From NCBI RefSeq assembly GCF_001887355.1, contig NZ_MPIN01000004.1:721733-785732 (forward strand): a stretch of DNA of 64,000 bases, in the 5' to 3' direction. The notes beneath the pieces are model-generated. The model was not told the origin of the DNA and searched no databases. It saw only the letters and a list, made by a program, of their open reading frames with translations. The position numbers and the translations under genes are program-made. The DNA is from Cystobacter ferrugineus (GTDB taxonomy: Bacteria; Myxococcota; Myxococcia; Myxococcales; Myxococcaceae). Shown here piece by piece: positions 8,694 to 16,995 of the stretch (the stretch's first letter is position 1; each line of letters begins with the position of its first letter).

Positions 8694-10082
8694 TCAGCGC
8701 AGCTTGCGGCGCAGGTGGTTGAGCAGATCGATGCGGGTGATGAGCCCGATGAACTCGTCCCCCATCATGACGATGGGCACGTAGCCCTTGTCCAGGTAGG
8801 TGAGCAGCTCGGGCACCGGGGTGCGCACGTCCACGGTCTGCAGGCGCGTGGACATGAAGTCGCGCACCGGCAGGCGCAGGCGCGTCTCGTCGTTGATGGC
8901 CGCGAGCAGCAGGTCCGACTCGTCGATCATCCCCACCACCTTGCCCCCGTCGAGCACCGGGAGCTGCGACACGTCGTAGAGCTTCATGCGCCCGTAGGCG
9001 ATGAGCAGCGTGTCGTTGGGGGCCAGGGTGACCACGGCCCGGTCCGCGTAGCGGCGGGTGATGACGTCGCGCAAATCCCCGTGGGCCGCGCGCGGCAGGA
9101 AGCCCTGATCGGCCATCCAGAAGTCGTTGAACATCTTGGACAGGTACTTGTTGCCGCTGTCGCACACGAAGGTGCACACGCGCTTGGGAGTCGTCTGCTC
9201 GCGGCAGTAGCGCAGCGCGGCGGCGATGAGCGTGCCCGAGGACGAGCCCGCGAGGATGCCCGCCTTCTGGAGCAACTGCCGCGCCGTGTCGAGGCTCTCC
9301 GTGTCGGGGATGGTGTAGGCCTTCTTCACCCGGGACAGGTCCGCGTTGGGGGGCAGGAAGTCCTCGCCAATGCCCTCGACGACCCACGAGCCCGCCTTGC
9401 CCATCGTCCCCGTCTTCACGTAGTCGGCGAGCACCGAGCCCTGGGGGTCGGCGAGCACCATCTCGCACTCGGGGATGGCCTTGGCGAAGTAGCGCGACAG
9501 GCCCGCGAGCGTGCCACCCGAGCCCACGCCGCACACCATGGCATCCAGGCGGTGCTCGAGCTGGGCGGCGATCTCCGGACCGGTGGTGGTCTCGTGGGCG
9601 AGCGGGTTGGCGGGGTTGGCGAACTGGTTGACGTAGAAGCCGCCCGTCTCGCGCGCGATGCGCTCGGCCATGTCCTGGTAGTACTCGGGGTGGCCCTTGT
9701 CCACGTCCGAGCGCGTCATGATGATCTCCGCCCCGAGCGCCTTGAGGTGGAGCACCTTCTCCTGGCTCATCTTGTCCGGGATGACGAGCGTGAGCCGGTA
9801 GCCCTTCTGCGCGGAGACGAGCGCGAGCCCCAGGCCGGTGTTGCCCGCGGTGGCCTCCACGATGTGCTTCTGGTGGGGGCCGAGCTGGCCGGTCTCCTCG
9901 GCGGCGGAGATCATGGACAGGCCGATGCGGTCCTTGATGGAGCCGCCCGGGTTCTGGCTCTCGAGCTTGAGGAAGAGCTCACACGGACCCGTGTCCAGCT
10001 GGGTCACCTTCACCATGGGGGTGTTGCCGATGAGGCTGAGGACGTCGTGTCGGAGAGGGGCGAAGCGCATGGCCATGGACAC
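8694..10082 (-). CDS. Cystathionine beta-synthase-type PLP enzyme with CBS pair
   Basis: The 462-residue product has a fold-type II PLP domain (residues ~10-310) followed by two CBS domains (~335-460). Visible landmarks are IGNTPMVKV, the PLP lysine in NPGGSIKDRIG, the substrate loop ATAGNTG, the phosphate-binding GVGSGGTLAG and the late SSSGT. The domain order equals human and bacterial cystathionine beta-synthase: serine (or O-acetylserine/cysteine) plus a thiol such as homocysteine or sulfide. CBS domains suggest allosteric control by an adenosyl ligand. Likely start is GTG 10080-10082 or the ATGs two and four codons later; GGGAGA lies upstream. The first codons of this gene are duplicated at 12892-12911. 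Cystathionine synthase versus cysteine synthase activity cannot be settled from sequence. Confidence 0.92.
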   Translation of the reverse strand: MSMAMRFAPLRHDVLSLIGNTPMVKVTQLDTGPCELFLKLESQNPGGSIKDRIGLSMISAAEETGQLGPHQKHIVEATAGNTGLGLALVSAQKGYRLTLVIPDKMSQEKVLHLKALGAEIIMTRSDVDKGHPEYYQDMAERIARETGGFYVNQFANPANPLAHETTTGPEIAAQLEHRLDAMVCGVGSGGTLAGLSRYFAKAIPECEMVLADPQGSVLADYVKTGTMGKAGSWVVEGIGEDFLPPNADLSRVKKAYTIPDTESLDTARQLLQKAGILAGSSSGTLIAAALRYCREQTTPKRVCTFVCDSGNKYLSKMFNDFWMADQGFLPRAAHGDLRDVITRRYADRAVVTLAPNDTLLIAYGRMKLYDVSQLPVLDGGKVVGMIDESDLLLAAINDETRLRLPVRDFMSTRLQTVDVRTPVPELLTYLDKGYVPIVMMGDEFIGLITRIDLLNHLRRKLR

Positions 10083-10315
10083 TACACGCGGTAGTCTCCC
10101 GCGTGCATGACCTCTTCTCTCCTCGACACCTTCCTCACCCGGGCCCGTCAGCTCCCCGACGAACCCGTCCTGGATTTCGAGCGGCGCCGTTTCACCGCCG
10201 GACAGCTCGTTTGACGGCCCAACTTTCCGCGCTCGAGTGGCTCGTCACTGTCGAGTCGCCTCCCCAGGCCGTGCCCTGGCCCACGCTCGACTTCGACGCA
10301 CTGCTCTTCCGGGGG
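10055..10315. repeat. Left copy of a partial duplication (CBS gene start / synthetase gene start)
   Basis: This segment repeats at 12892-13396. Both copies share the 20-mer gaggggcgaagcgcatggcc, then cacgcggtagtctcccg, the ATG-proximal synthetase codons, and a downstream block ending in cacgctcgacttcgacgcactgctc. The left copy lacks about 240 bases present in the right copy (13053-13290). Similarity stops at about 10315. The two copies flank the toxin/immunity genes in direct orientation. Confidence 0.9.
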
Positions 10316-10348
10316 TCGGTTGCCCGTGGAGCCGTGCTTCTCGCGTAG
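10107..10348 (+). pseudogene. Truncated duplicate of the acyl-CoA synthetase gene
   Basis: The first 35 codons (MTSSLLDTFLTRARQLPDEP onward) closely match the start of the intact synthetase at 12944, then a TGA at 10212-10214 ends the frame. After an internal deletion of about 240 bases relative to the intact gene the homology resumes in the next 100 bases (ALEWLVTVES, PWPTLDFDALL) and then stops for good. It has the same upstream sequence as the intact gene, so it may be transcribed, but it can encode only a 35-residue fragment. It is clearly debris from a duplication, not a new gene. Confidence 0.9.
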
Positions 10349-10435
10349 GGGCATGGCTCCCCGCCCCCCCTTCAGCAAACTGCCCGGGGTAGCAACGACG
10401 CGAACGGAGGAGCGGTATAGGTCACGTCCCGGCGA

Positions 10436-11020
10436 CTACCTCGGCTCGTGAGGTCCCGTCACGCGCTCGAACGACACTCCCAGGTTCCCGCCCCTTTCGA
10501 GTGCGTTCTTGATGTCCTCCGACACGATGAACGCGGTCTTGAACTTCTTCAGACGAAAGACATGCGCGCCTTCAGTCTTCGCGGGGTCAATCCGCAAGCC
10601 GTAGATCCAACGGTACTCACCCGCGTACTCAGTGAAGGAGCCCTCGGGGTAGTGCTGCACCTCCAAGCATCTCGCTTCGTCTATGCAATCAACCACCTTG
10701 GTTGCGTTGACGACGAAGTACCGTTCGGACTCCCCCTCTATCGACACCGGAAAGAGCTGCACTTCGTTGGGAGCCAGGACCCTGAAGACGTTCGCGACTA
10801 CTTCGCTGCCGATGGGAGTTTCCTCTACCCCCGCGAACACGAACATGCGCCTCGTGCCAGGATGTGAAATCTGGGCCTTGATGGCTCCAGGGTCTGGAAG
10901 GACGCGACCATCCGTGAACATCCAAGGCTCGTCGAACGCCTCACCCGAATCCCGTGTCGGCGTCTCAATGAGCCAGTGCGGCACATCAGCAAGCCCCACC
11001 GAGTAGAAATGGCGTTCCAC
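10436..11020 (-). CDS. Imm11-like (DUF1629) immunity protein
   Basis: The 194-residue soluble protein resembles the Imm11/DUF1629 immunity family that is common beside AHH-type toxins in myxobacteria. Visible family-like features are VVNATKVVDCIDE in the middle, LRIDPAKTEGAHVFRLKKFK and a C-terminal VSEDIKNALE....GVSFERV. No signal peptide or membrane segment. It starts at GTG 11018-11020, one base after the stop of the upstream toxin gene, so the two are translationally coupled in the normal toxin-then-immunity order. The predicted role is to bind and neutralise the AHH nuclease domain encoded just upstream. The frame is intact although the toxin gene is broken, which fits selection to keep immunity against sibling cells. 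Confidence 0.85.
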   Translation of the reverse strand: MERHFYSVGLADVPHWLIETPTRDSGEAFDEPWMFTDGRVLPDPGAIKAQISHPGTRRMFVFAGVEETPIGSEVVANVFRVLAPNEVQLFPVSIEGESERYFVVNATKVVDCIDEARCLEVQHYPEGSFTEYAGEYRWIYGLRIDPAKTEGAHVFRLKKFKTAFIVSEDIKNALERGGNLGVSFERVTGPHEPR

Positions 11021-11021
11021 C

Positions 11022-12316
11022 TCACCCCTCCACCTTCACAATGAAACTCCTCAGCGGAGAGCCCGGCGTCAACAGCTCGTTGGCTATATTTGCAAGCTCC
11101 TCCATCAAACTGGCCCGGCAGGTCTCCGTCGTCCGACATCGCGCAACAGAACGATCAAGGCGCCGAATCACCTCGCTGTGGTAGCGCTCGGGGTGAGGCC
11201 CTTCATGGCCATTGAGTCGCACCTTGTTCGCGGCATCTTCGAGCGTCATCCCGGCCTTCTTGAAAATCCTCTCGCACTGAGGCGTCCAAGGACCGCCGGA
11301 CGCAGCGGACCTGGTGTTCTTGTTGGTGCAGATATGGTGGACCGGGCCCTCGGCGTCACCCGGCATACCGTTCGAGTACATCGCGACGGCGGCGGTCGCT
11401 CCCGGAGCCAGTGCCACATCGAGCACGCCAGCGGCAGGCAACGAGATTGAGCCCACCCCACCATTCAGTGCCGCCACGAGCTGGAATCCCCCTTCGGCCC
11501 GCGCGCGGATGGCGGCCTGGGAGAAGCCGGGAAGCTTGGGGCCCTGGGCCGCCATCGCGCTCTTGCCGCCAAGCGCCGCCGTGACGAGCAACACCAGGAC
11601 GCGCGTGCTGTTCGTTCCCAACACCCGTCCGAACCGGTGCCCGATGTCCTGCAACTCGATGATGCTCGTCGCCTTCCCGGACTCTTCCCACAGCCGGACG
11701 AACCCTCGGCCCATCTCCCAGACGGGAATCACACCGAGGTAGGCCACCAGGGCCGCTGTCAATGCCACCGCGATGGCCTTGGTGACGGGCTCGGGCAGCG
11801 TCATCGTGAGCAGCACGGTCAACGCGGCCGAGGTCAACATCGCCTTGAGCGCTACCGGGTTGAGCATCTTGCCGACCTCCACCTCGACGCGCTCCCAGAC
11901 GGTATCGAGCGCGAAGGACAGGGCCATCAGCGTCCGGTCCTTCCGCCCGAACGACAACCCCGTCCCCCCTACCAGGGTCAAGCAGTCGTCCGCGTCGGGG
12001 CAGATGCGCGCGTACAACGACTCGGGGGAACTTGCCGCCCCCGAATCAGCGAGGCCCTTCGAGGAAGCGAGGAGAGTCCTGGACCGCACCCATCCCCGCT
12101 GGTCCGCCTCGTCTGACTCGCGGAACGCAACGTCCATCGCATGTCGAGGACGAGCTGCGTGAGGCCCGCCTTGAACTCGGCCTCGCTCACCTCGACCGGC
12201 TCGACCTCGACCGACTCGTGGGCGACTCGCTGACCGTTCCCAACGTCGATATGGAGAACACGGGTGGCCGCACACCCCGCCGCCAGCAGCAGACTTATCA
12301 ATCCGACTAATCTCAC
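11022..12316 (-). pseudogene. SitA-type polymorphic toxin lipoprotein with C-terminal AHH nuclease domain, frameshifted
   Basis: It begins at GTG 12314-12316 with a lipoprotein signal (GLISLLLAAGC). The first frame continues to about VLDMR near 12138, where one base appears to be missing; the rest (MDVAFRESDEADQRGWVRS onward) is in another frame and open to the stop at 11022. The middle carries a hydrophobic block with LTMTLPEPVTKAIAVALTA, shared with the second toxin locus. The C-terminus contains HHICTNKN followed by GHEGPHPERYH, the signature of the AHH branch of HNH/EndoVII nucleases. The architecture (lipobox, conserved chassis, variable nuclease, adjacent immunity gene) matches the SitA lipoprotein toxins that myxobacteria transfer between kin by outer-membrane exchange; this equivalence is inferred. 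As read, no full-length toxin is made unless the frame break is a sequencing error. Confidence 0.8.
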
Positions 12317-12329
12317 AGAGCCCCCATAT

Positions 12330-12853
12330 GAGAAAATCCGGTGAAAATGGATTCAGCATCGTAGCTCTGGGGGCTGACAGCTTCAAGATCCCGACGGAAA
12401 CCGGTTCTTCGTTGTTGCTCAAGAAGCTCGCGCTGCTCGACATGGCGGCCCCCAGGGGAAAGTGACTTCTCCCATGGGTTGTAACCACGCCACTTCGCTG
12501 AAGGGAAGCCGCAGCGGCCCACGAACGAGGTCGGAAGGGCGGTCATCGCAGCGGCAGTCAGGTCCGGGCTGAAGGGTCGTTCTCTGCCCGCTCCAGAAAG
12601 TCCAACTGTAGTACAATGCGACCCCCTCGGAAACGTCTTTGAATGGTGCCGGAGTACTTGGAAGCCCTGCGACGTAGAGTTCCTGCTGCCTCTCAATAAA
12701 GCCGCGGAATGGAGTGGGCCCACGCGCGTCTGTCGCGGCGGCTCATGGCGCGTGCAGGCGCTAAACGCGCGCTGTGCGAACCGCTACGGAGAGAGGTCAA
12801 CCGTGCACATGGATGACATTGGTTTCCGTGTGCTCTTCGACGAGGAGTCCTGA
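12330..12853 (+). pseudogene. Decayed formylglycine-generating enzyme (FGE/SUMF1-type) gene
   Basis: No intact start exists, but the frame from 12485 to the TGA at 12851-12853 reads as the C-terminal part of an FGE-sulfatase domain: LGNVFEWC, then RVCRGGSW, ending HMDDIGFRVLFDEES. These correspond to the canonical GNVWEWC, RV.RGGSW and IGFR blocks in correct order and spacing. Further upstream a stop (12482-12484) and frame changes interrupt it; weak traces such as FKIPTET (canonical RLPTEAEWE) remain at about 12385. Its 5' end overlaps the toxin start on the other strand. This gene was not evident as an ATG-started frame and is a dead remnant. Family members act as formylglycine generators or related oxygenases. 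Confidence 0.8.
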
Positions 12854-12891
12854 GTCTGAGCCTGACCTGGTAAGCGCGTTGGGCTCGGTCC

Positions 12892-13396
12892 GAGGGGCGA
12901 AGCGCATGGCCGCGCGCGGGACACGCGGTAGTCTCCCGAGTGCATGACGACTTCTCTCCTCGACATCTTCCTCACCCGGGCTCGTCAGCTCCCCGATGGG
13001 CCCGTCCTGGACTTCGAGCGGCGCCGTTTCACCGCCGGACAGCTCGCCAACGACGTGACGGCCTTTGCCCGCGCCCTGAGGGCGCAGGGGCTCGCCCCCG
13101 GAGACCGGGTGGCGCTCTTCCTGGAGAACAGCCCGGCCTTCGTCATTTCCTACCTGGGCACCTGGTACGCCGGGGGCGTCGTCGTCCTCGTGAACACCCA
13201 GTACCGTCAGGTGGAGCTGGGCCACATCCTCGCCGACTCCGGGGCGCGGGCCTGTGTCACCGGGGCCGCGGGCGCCGCCGAGCTCACTCCCTTGAAGGCT
13301 CAACTTCCCGAACTCGAGTGGCTCGTCACCATCGAGCCGTCTCCCCAGGCCGTGCCCTGGCCCACGCTCGACTTCGACGCACTGCTCTCCCGGGGA
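12892..13396. repeat. Right copy of the partial duplication
   Basis: The partner of 10055-10315. It begins with the reverse complement of the first six or so codons of the CBS-type gene (encoding MRFAP), although the real CBS gene is 2.8 kb away, and runs through the shared intergenic sequence into the intact synthetase gene. This fixes the right junction of the inserted material at about 12891. Confidence 0.9.
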
Positions 13397-14500
13397 GCCG
13401 CCTCCACCGCGTCGTTGTCGCTTCCCTCGGGCGAGCAACTCGCCGTGCTCGGCTACACCTCGGGCACCACCGGCCGCTCCAAGGGCGCGATGATGCTGCA
13501 CCGCAACCTGCTCGCCAACGTGCGCGCCGTCACCGAGGCCTGGCGTTGGACGCGGGAGGATCGGCTGCTGCTCGCCCTGCCGCTCTTCCACACTCACGGC
13601 CTCATGGTGGGTCTGCACGGCACGCTCTACTCCGGCGGCACGGTGGACCTGCGCCGCCGCTTCGACGCGGCCGAGGTGCTCGCGGCGCTGAGCCAGGACA
13701 CCTCCCTGACGATGTTCTTCGGCGTGCCCACCATGTACGGCCGGCTGCTCGAGGAGTCCCGCCGCACCGGCGTGCGCCCCCGGGCGCTGCGCCTGCTCGT
13801 CTCGGGCTCGGCGCCCCTGAGCGCCCAGCTCTTCCAGGAGGTGGCGGAGACGTTCGGCCAGCGCATCCTCGAGCGCTACGGCATGACGGAGACCATCATG
13901 AACACCACCAACCCCTACGAGGGCGAGCGGCGGCCGGGCACCGTGGGCATGCCGTACCCGGGCCAGGAGGCGCGCGTGGTGGACGTGCGCACCCGCCAGC
14001 CGCTGCCGCCGGGGGAGACGGGGGAGATCGAGGTGCGCGGTCCCCACGTCTTCGCGGGCTACTGGCGGCGCCCGGACGCCACCTCCGAGTCCTTCGACGC
14101 CGAGGGGTGGTTTCGCACGGGGGACCTGGGCGAGCGCGACGCGGACGGCTACTTCCGCATCACCGGCCGGGCGCGCGAGCTCATCATCAGCGGCGGCTTC
14201 AACGTCTATCCCCGCGAGGTGGAGGAGGTGCTCGCCCTGCATCCCGCCGTGGCGGAGGTGGCGGTGCTGGGCCTGCCGGATCCGGACTTCGGCGAGCAGG
14301 TGGTGGCCGTCGTCGTCCCCGCCGCCGGCCAGAACGCCGAGCCCTCGGCGCTGGTGGAGTTCTGCAAGGAGCGGCTCGCCAGCTTCAAGAAGCCCCGCCG
14401 GGTCGTCTTCGTGGACGCCCTGCCGCGCAACGCGCTCGGCAAGGTGCAGAAGCACGTGCTGCGCGAACGGCTCCTCGGCTCCGGGCCGACAGCGGCCTGA
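12944..14500 (+). CDS. Acyl-CoA synthetase (AMP-binding, adenylate-forming enzyme)
   Basis: The 518-residue product is a complete member of the acyl-CoA synthetase branch of adenylate-forming enzymes. Landmarks are the P-loop YTSGTTGRSKGAMM (~residue 168), ERYGMTETIMNT (~310), the hinge block GWFRTGDLGERDADGY (~385) followed by the FNVYPREVEEVL segment, and the catalytic lysine in ALPRNALGKVQK near the end. It activates a carboxylic acid to an acyl-adenylate and then an acyl-CoA; the overall length and motifs resemble malonyl-CoA synthetase (MatB/ACSF3) and medium/long-chain ligases, so substrate is uncertain. Start ATG 12944 is supported by alignment with the duplicated fragment at 10107. 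No signal peptide. Confidence 0.92.
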   Translation: MTTSLLDIFLTRARQLPDGPVLDFERRRFTAGQLANDVTAFARALRAQGLAPGDRVALFLENSPAFVISYLGTWYAGGVVVLVNTQYRQVELGHILADSGARACVTGAAGAAELTPLKAQLPELEWLVTIEPSPQAVPWPTLDFDALLSRGAASTASLSLPSGEQLAVLGYTSGTTGRSKGAMMLHRNLLANVRAVTEAWRWTREDRLLLALPLFHTHGLMVGLHGTLYSGGTVDLRRRFDAAEVLAALSQDTSLTMFFGVPTMYGRLLEESRRTGVRPRALRLLVSGSAPLSAQLFQEVAETFGQRILERYGMTETIMNTTNPYEGERRPGTVGMPYPGQEARVVDVRTRQPLPPGETGEIEVRGPHVFAGYWRRPDATSESFDAEGWFRTGDLGERDADGYFRITGRARELIISGGFNVYPREVEEVLALHPAVAEVAVLGLPDPDFGEQVVAVVVPAAGQNAEPSALVEFCKERLASFKKPRRVVFVDALPRNALGKVQKHVLRERLLGSGPTAA

Positions 14501-14545
14501 ACACCCGCCTCAGAAGGGCGGAGTGCCAGACCTCCGGGGAAGGCG

Positions 14546-16933
14546 TCATCCTATGTTCCCGGGCTCCGCCGGTCGAACCACTTCCACGCGGCCCTGACTG
14601 CCATTGACGCGCACCCGGTCGCCCGTGCGCAGGCGCATCGTCGCATTGCCACAGCCCACCACCGCGGGAATGCCCAGCTCCCGGGCGACGATCGCCGCGT
14701 GGGACAGGGGGGCGCCCACGTCGGTCACGATCGCGGCGGCGCGCGGAAACAGGGGTGCCCAGCCGACGTTGGTCACGGTCGTCACGAGGACTTCCCCGGC
14801 CTGGAAGGTGTCTCCCTCCTCGGGTGAGGCCAGCAGCCGTACCGGGCCCTCGACGATGCCGGCCGCTCCGGGGAAGCCGGTGATTGCCTCCTGGACGGGC
14901 GCGCTGTCCCCGCGCGCATCGAACACATCGCTCCGCCGCCGGGGATCGGCCGCCCATTGGAAGGGATCGAAGCGGCCGCGAATCAACGTCGGGTAGACCG
15001 GCAGGGCCGAGTATCGGGCATGCGTTTGCCGGCGGGCCGGGACGAACGCGAGCGCCGTGGCGTCGCCGCGCAGCAGGGCGAGGATCTCCTCGTGGTACAG
15101 GAAGAAGAGGGCGTCCCCCTGGCCCGTCAACGTCCCCGCTCGCAGGACGAATGCGCGCAGCACCCAGAAGGCGCGAATCACTTCCGAGCGCGCCGCCTCG
15201 CGCGCGTGAGCCCCCTCGGCGGCCCGGTCCAGCAGTCCACGTATCTTCGCGAACCGGCGCGGGTGGTTGCGTTGGAACCGCTCCCAGGCGGCGTCCCGTG
15301 CCTCCTTCCGACGCGAGAGCAGCGTGTCCACGTCCACGGGGGCCTCGCGCGCCTGGGCGAGCTGCCGGTCGATCCATTCCGGATCCTCGGCGGGGCGGGG
15401 GAGGGAGACCTCGAACTCGTGTGGACCCCGGTGACCGTATCGCCGGGCATAGGTCTCGCGGTCGAGTTCCCCCCGGCTCACTCGGGTGAGTGCCACGAGG
15501 GGCGCGAGGCTCTCCAGGGGACCCGCGCCGCTGCTCAGCCCCGACAACAGGGCGGTGGCATCGGCGTCTCCCACCCACTTGCGCAGCATGCGCCGCAGTC
15601 CGTGGGCGGCTCTTCCGTTCTGCCGGCTCCCTGCTTCGAGCATGCGGCAACACTCCTGGTGGTAGGGGAACAGCTCCTGGTCCCACAGCGCGCCCAGTTC
15701 CGGGGCACTGGACGTGGCCTGGATCCGGGCATGGAGCGCCTCGCAGCGCTGGGGGGCGGATGCGACGAACGCGGCCAGCCTGGATTGGTTGGCACGTACG
15801 CGTTTGCGGAGACGTATCGCGCCGGGGACGAGCTTGCGCAGGAGGCTCCAGCGCGAGAGCGGCAGCAGCGGAATCTCCATGCCCTCGGGAAGCCGTCCGA
15901 AGGCTTCCTCGGCCGTCTCGGCGAAGCGCTGGCGGCTCACGCCGAACGCCGCGCCCAGGGTCGCCGTGAGGCTCAGGTTCATGTAGGCGCGTCCGCCGAG
16001 ATTGCCCATGGGCGGGTCGTTGCCCATGAAGAGCAGGGGCAGGGTCTCGGCGAGGAAGAGTCGCAGGAGGGACCACGTGCAGGGCGTCATCACATCGGGG
16101 ACCGCCTCGCCGAGGTTCGTGCTCGTCCACAGGTAGTCGCCCGTGAGGCTGTCATTCCACTCGCCCGTCGCGGGATCATGGCCGCGCAGGGTGGTGATCG
16201 GCCGGGCCTGTAGCAGCATGAGCCGGCCCCGGGAGATCGCCCACTCGATGTCCTGCGGTGAGCCGAATTCCTCCTCGAGCCGCAGGGCGAGCCGCCGGAA
16301 CTTCCGGGCGTGGGCGCGCGGCTCCGGCGGGCCGGAGTACGTGCCCTTCATCCGATCGATGGTGAAGGACGACGGCGTCACCTCGCCCGCGACCAGGCGC
16401 TCGCCGAGACCGCTCACGAAGTTGCCCACCAGCGCCGAGCGGTTGCCGGTCACCGGGTCGGCGGTGAAGAGCACGCCCGAGGTGTCCGCCGCCACCAGGT
16501 GTTGGATGACGACCGCGACCTCGTGCCCGGTGGCGAGTCCCTGGGCCTGGCTGTACGCCGCGACGCGCTCCGCATGGCGGGAGCGGCGCACGGTCTCGAT
16601 GGCCCGCCGCACGGCGTCATCGTCCCGCACGTCCAGGACTGTCTCGAAGCCTCCGGCGAAGGAGGCCCGCTCCGAGTCCTCGCCGAGGGCCGACGAGCGG
16701 ACCGCGAACGCGCGATCGGGCTGGCCCGCCCGCAGCCGCGCGAGCGCGGTGACGACCTCGTCCCAGGACGCGGGCCGGAGCGAGTCCCCCTCGAACGCGC
16801 TCGTCAGGACGATGAATCCCGGGGGCACGGGATGGCCCGCCTGGTGAAGCCGCGCGAGCACGCGTCCCTTTCCACCCGCCTGGGTGGCTCGCTCGGCGGT
16901 GAGATCCTCGAAGAAGCAGACCGTGGTCGTCAT
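14546..16933 (-). CDS. Rifampicin-phosphotransferase-like PEP-synthase-family enzyme
   Basis: The 795-residue protein follows the three-part plan of rifampin phosphotransferase and PEP synthase. An ATP-grasp/pyruvate-phosphate-dikinase N-terminal domain (residues 1-~290) has GGKGRVLARL, VRSSALGEDSERASFAG and GVLFTADPVTGN. A central substrate domain follows (~300-680). A C-terminal swivelling phosphohistidine domain has TDVGAPLSHAAIVARELG with the phospho-acceptor histidine. The missing PEP/pyruvate TIM barrel separates it from true PEP synthase. Such enzymes transfer the beta-phosphate of ATP to a small-molecule hydroxyl; rifamycins are the known substrate, but many homologues are uncharacterised. 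It is divergently arranged with the EGF-like gene and stands alone. Drug resistance is possible but unproven. Confidence 0.85.
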   Translation of the reverse strand: MTTTVCFFEDLTAERATQAGGKGRVLARLHQAGHPVPPGFIVLTSAFEGDSLRPASWDEVVTALARLRAGQPDRAFAVRSSALGEDSERASFAGGFETVLDVRDDDAVRRAIETVRRSRHAERVAAYSQAQGLATGHEVAVVIQHLVAADTSGVLFTADPVTGNRSALVGNFVSGLGERLVAGEVTPSSFTIDRMKGTYSGPPEPRAHARKFRRLALRLEEEFGSPQDIEWAISRGRLMLLQARPITTLRGHDPATGEWNDSLTGDYLWTSTNLGEAVPDVMTPCTWSLLRLFLAETLPLLFMGNDPPMGNLGGRAYMNLSLTATLGAAFGVSRQRFAETAEEAFGRLPEGMEIPLLPLSRWSLLRKLVPGAIRLRKRVRANQSRLAAFVASAPQRCEALHARIQATSSAPELGALWDQELFPYHQECCRMLEAGSRQNGRAAHGLRRMLRKWVGDADATALLSGLSSGAGPLESLAPLVALTRVSRGELDRETYARRYGHRGPHEFEVSLPRPAEDPEWIDRQLAQAREAPVDVDTLLSRRKEARDAAWERFQRNHPRRFAKIRGLLDRAAEGAHAREAARSEVIRAFWVLRAFVLRAGTLTGQGDALFFLYHEEILALLRGDATALAFVPARRQTHARYSALPVYPTLIRGRFDPFQWAADPRRRSDVFDARGDSAPVQEAITGFPGAAGIVEGPVRLLASPEEGDTFQAGEVLVTTVTNVGWAPLFPRAAAIVTDVGAPLSHAAIVARELGIPAVVGCGNATMRLRTGDRVRVNGSQGRVEVVRPAEPGNIG

Positions 16934-16941
16934 ATCAAGTG

Positions 16942-16970
16942 ATGTAAAACGGGCTTACCCTTCGATTCAA
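16942..16970 (-). promoter_or_regulatory. Possible promoter of the Rph-like gene
   Basis: On the minus strand TTGAAT (16965-16970) is followed after exactly 17 bases by TTACAT (16942-16947), in a locally AT-rich stretch immediately before the start codon at 16933. Spacing is ideal, hexamers are only partial matches. Confidence 0.3.
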
Positions 16971-16995
16971 GAAGACAATGCCGAGAGAAGACACC

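Noticed and set aside
12313-12723. Minus-strand 136-codon frame over the FGE remnant, with LRLPFSEVAWLQP resembling an FGE LPTEAEWE block
   Set aside because: The match is isolated. The plus strand has three ordered FGE blocks in one frame, so the minus-strand resemblance is coincidence.
10055-13396. Interpretation of the direct repeats as transposon ends or target-site duplication
   Set aside because: The repeats are hundreds of bases, contain gene starts and an internal deletion, and no transposase or terminal inverted repeats are present.
12797-14455. A 552-codon minus-strand frame over the acyl-CoA synthetase gene
   Set aside because: Shadow frame; the plus strand has full adenylate-forming motifs. 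The only real minus-strand signal in it is the short duplicated CBS start at 12892-12911.
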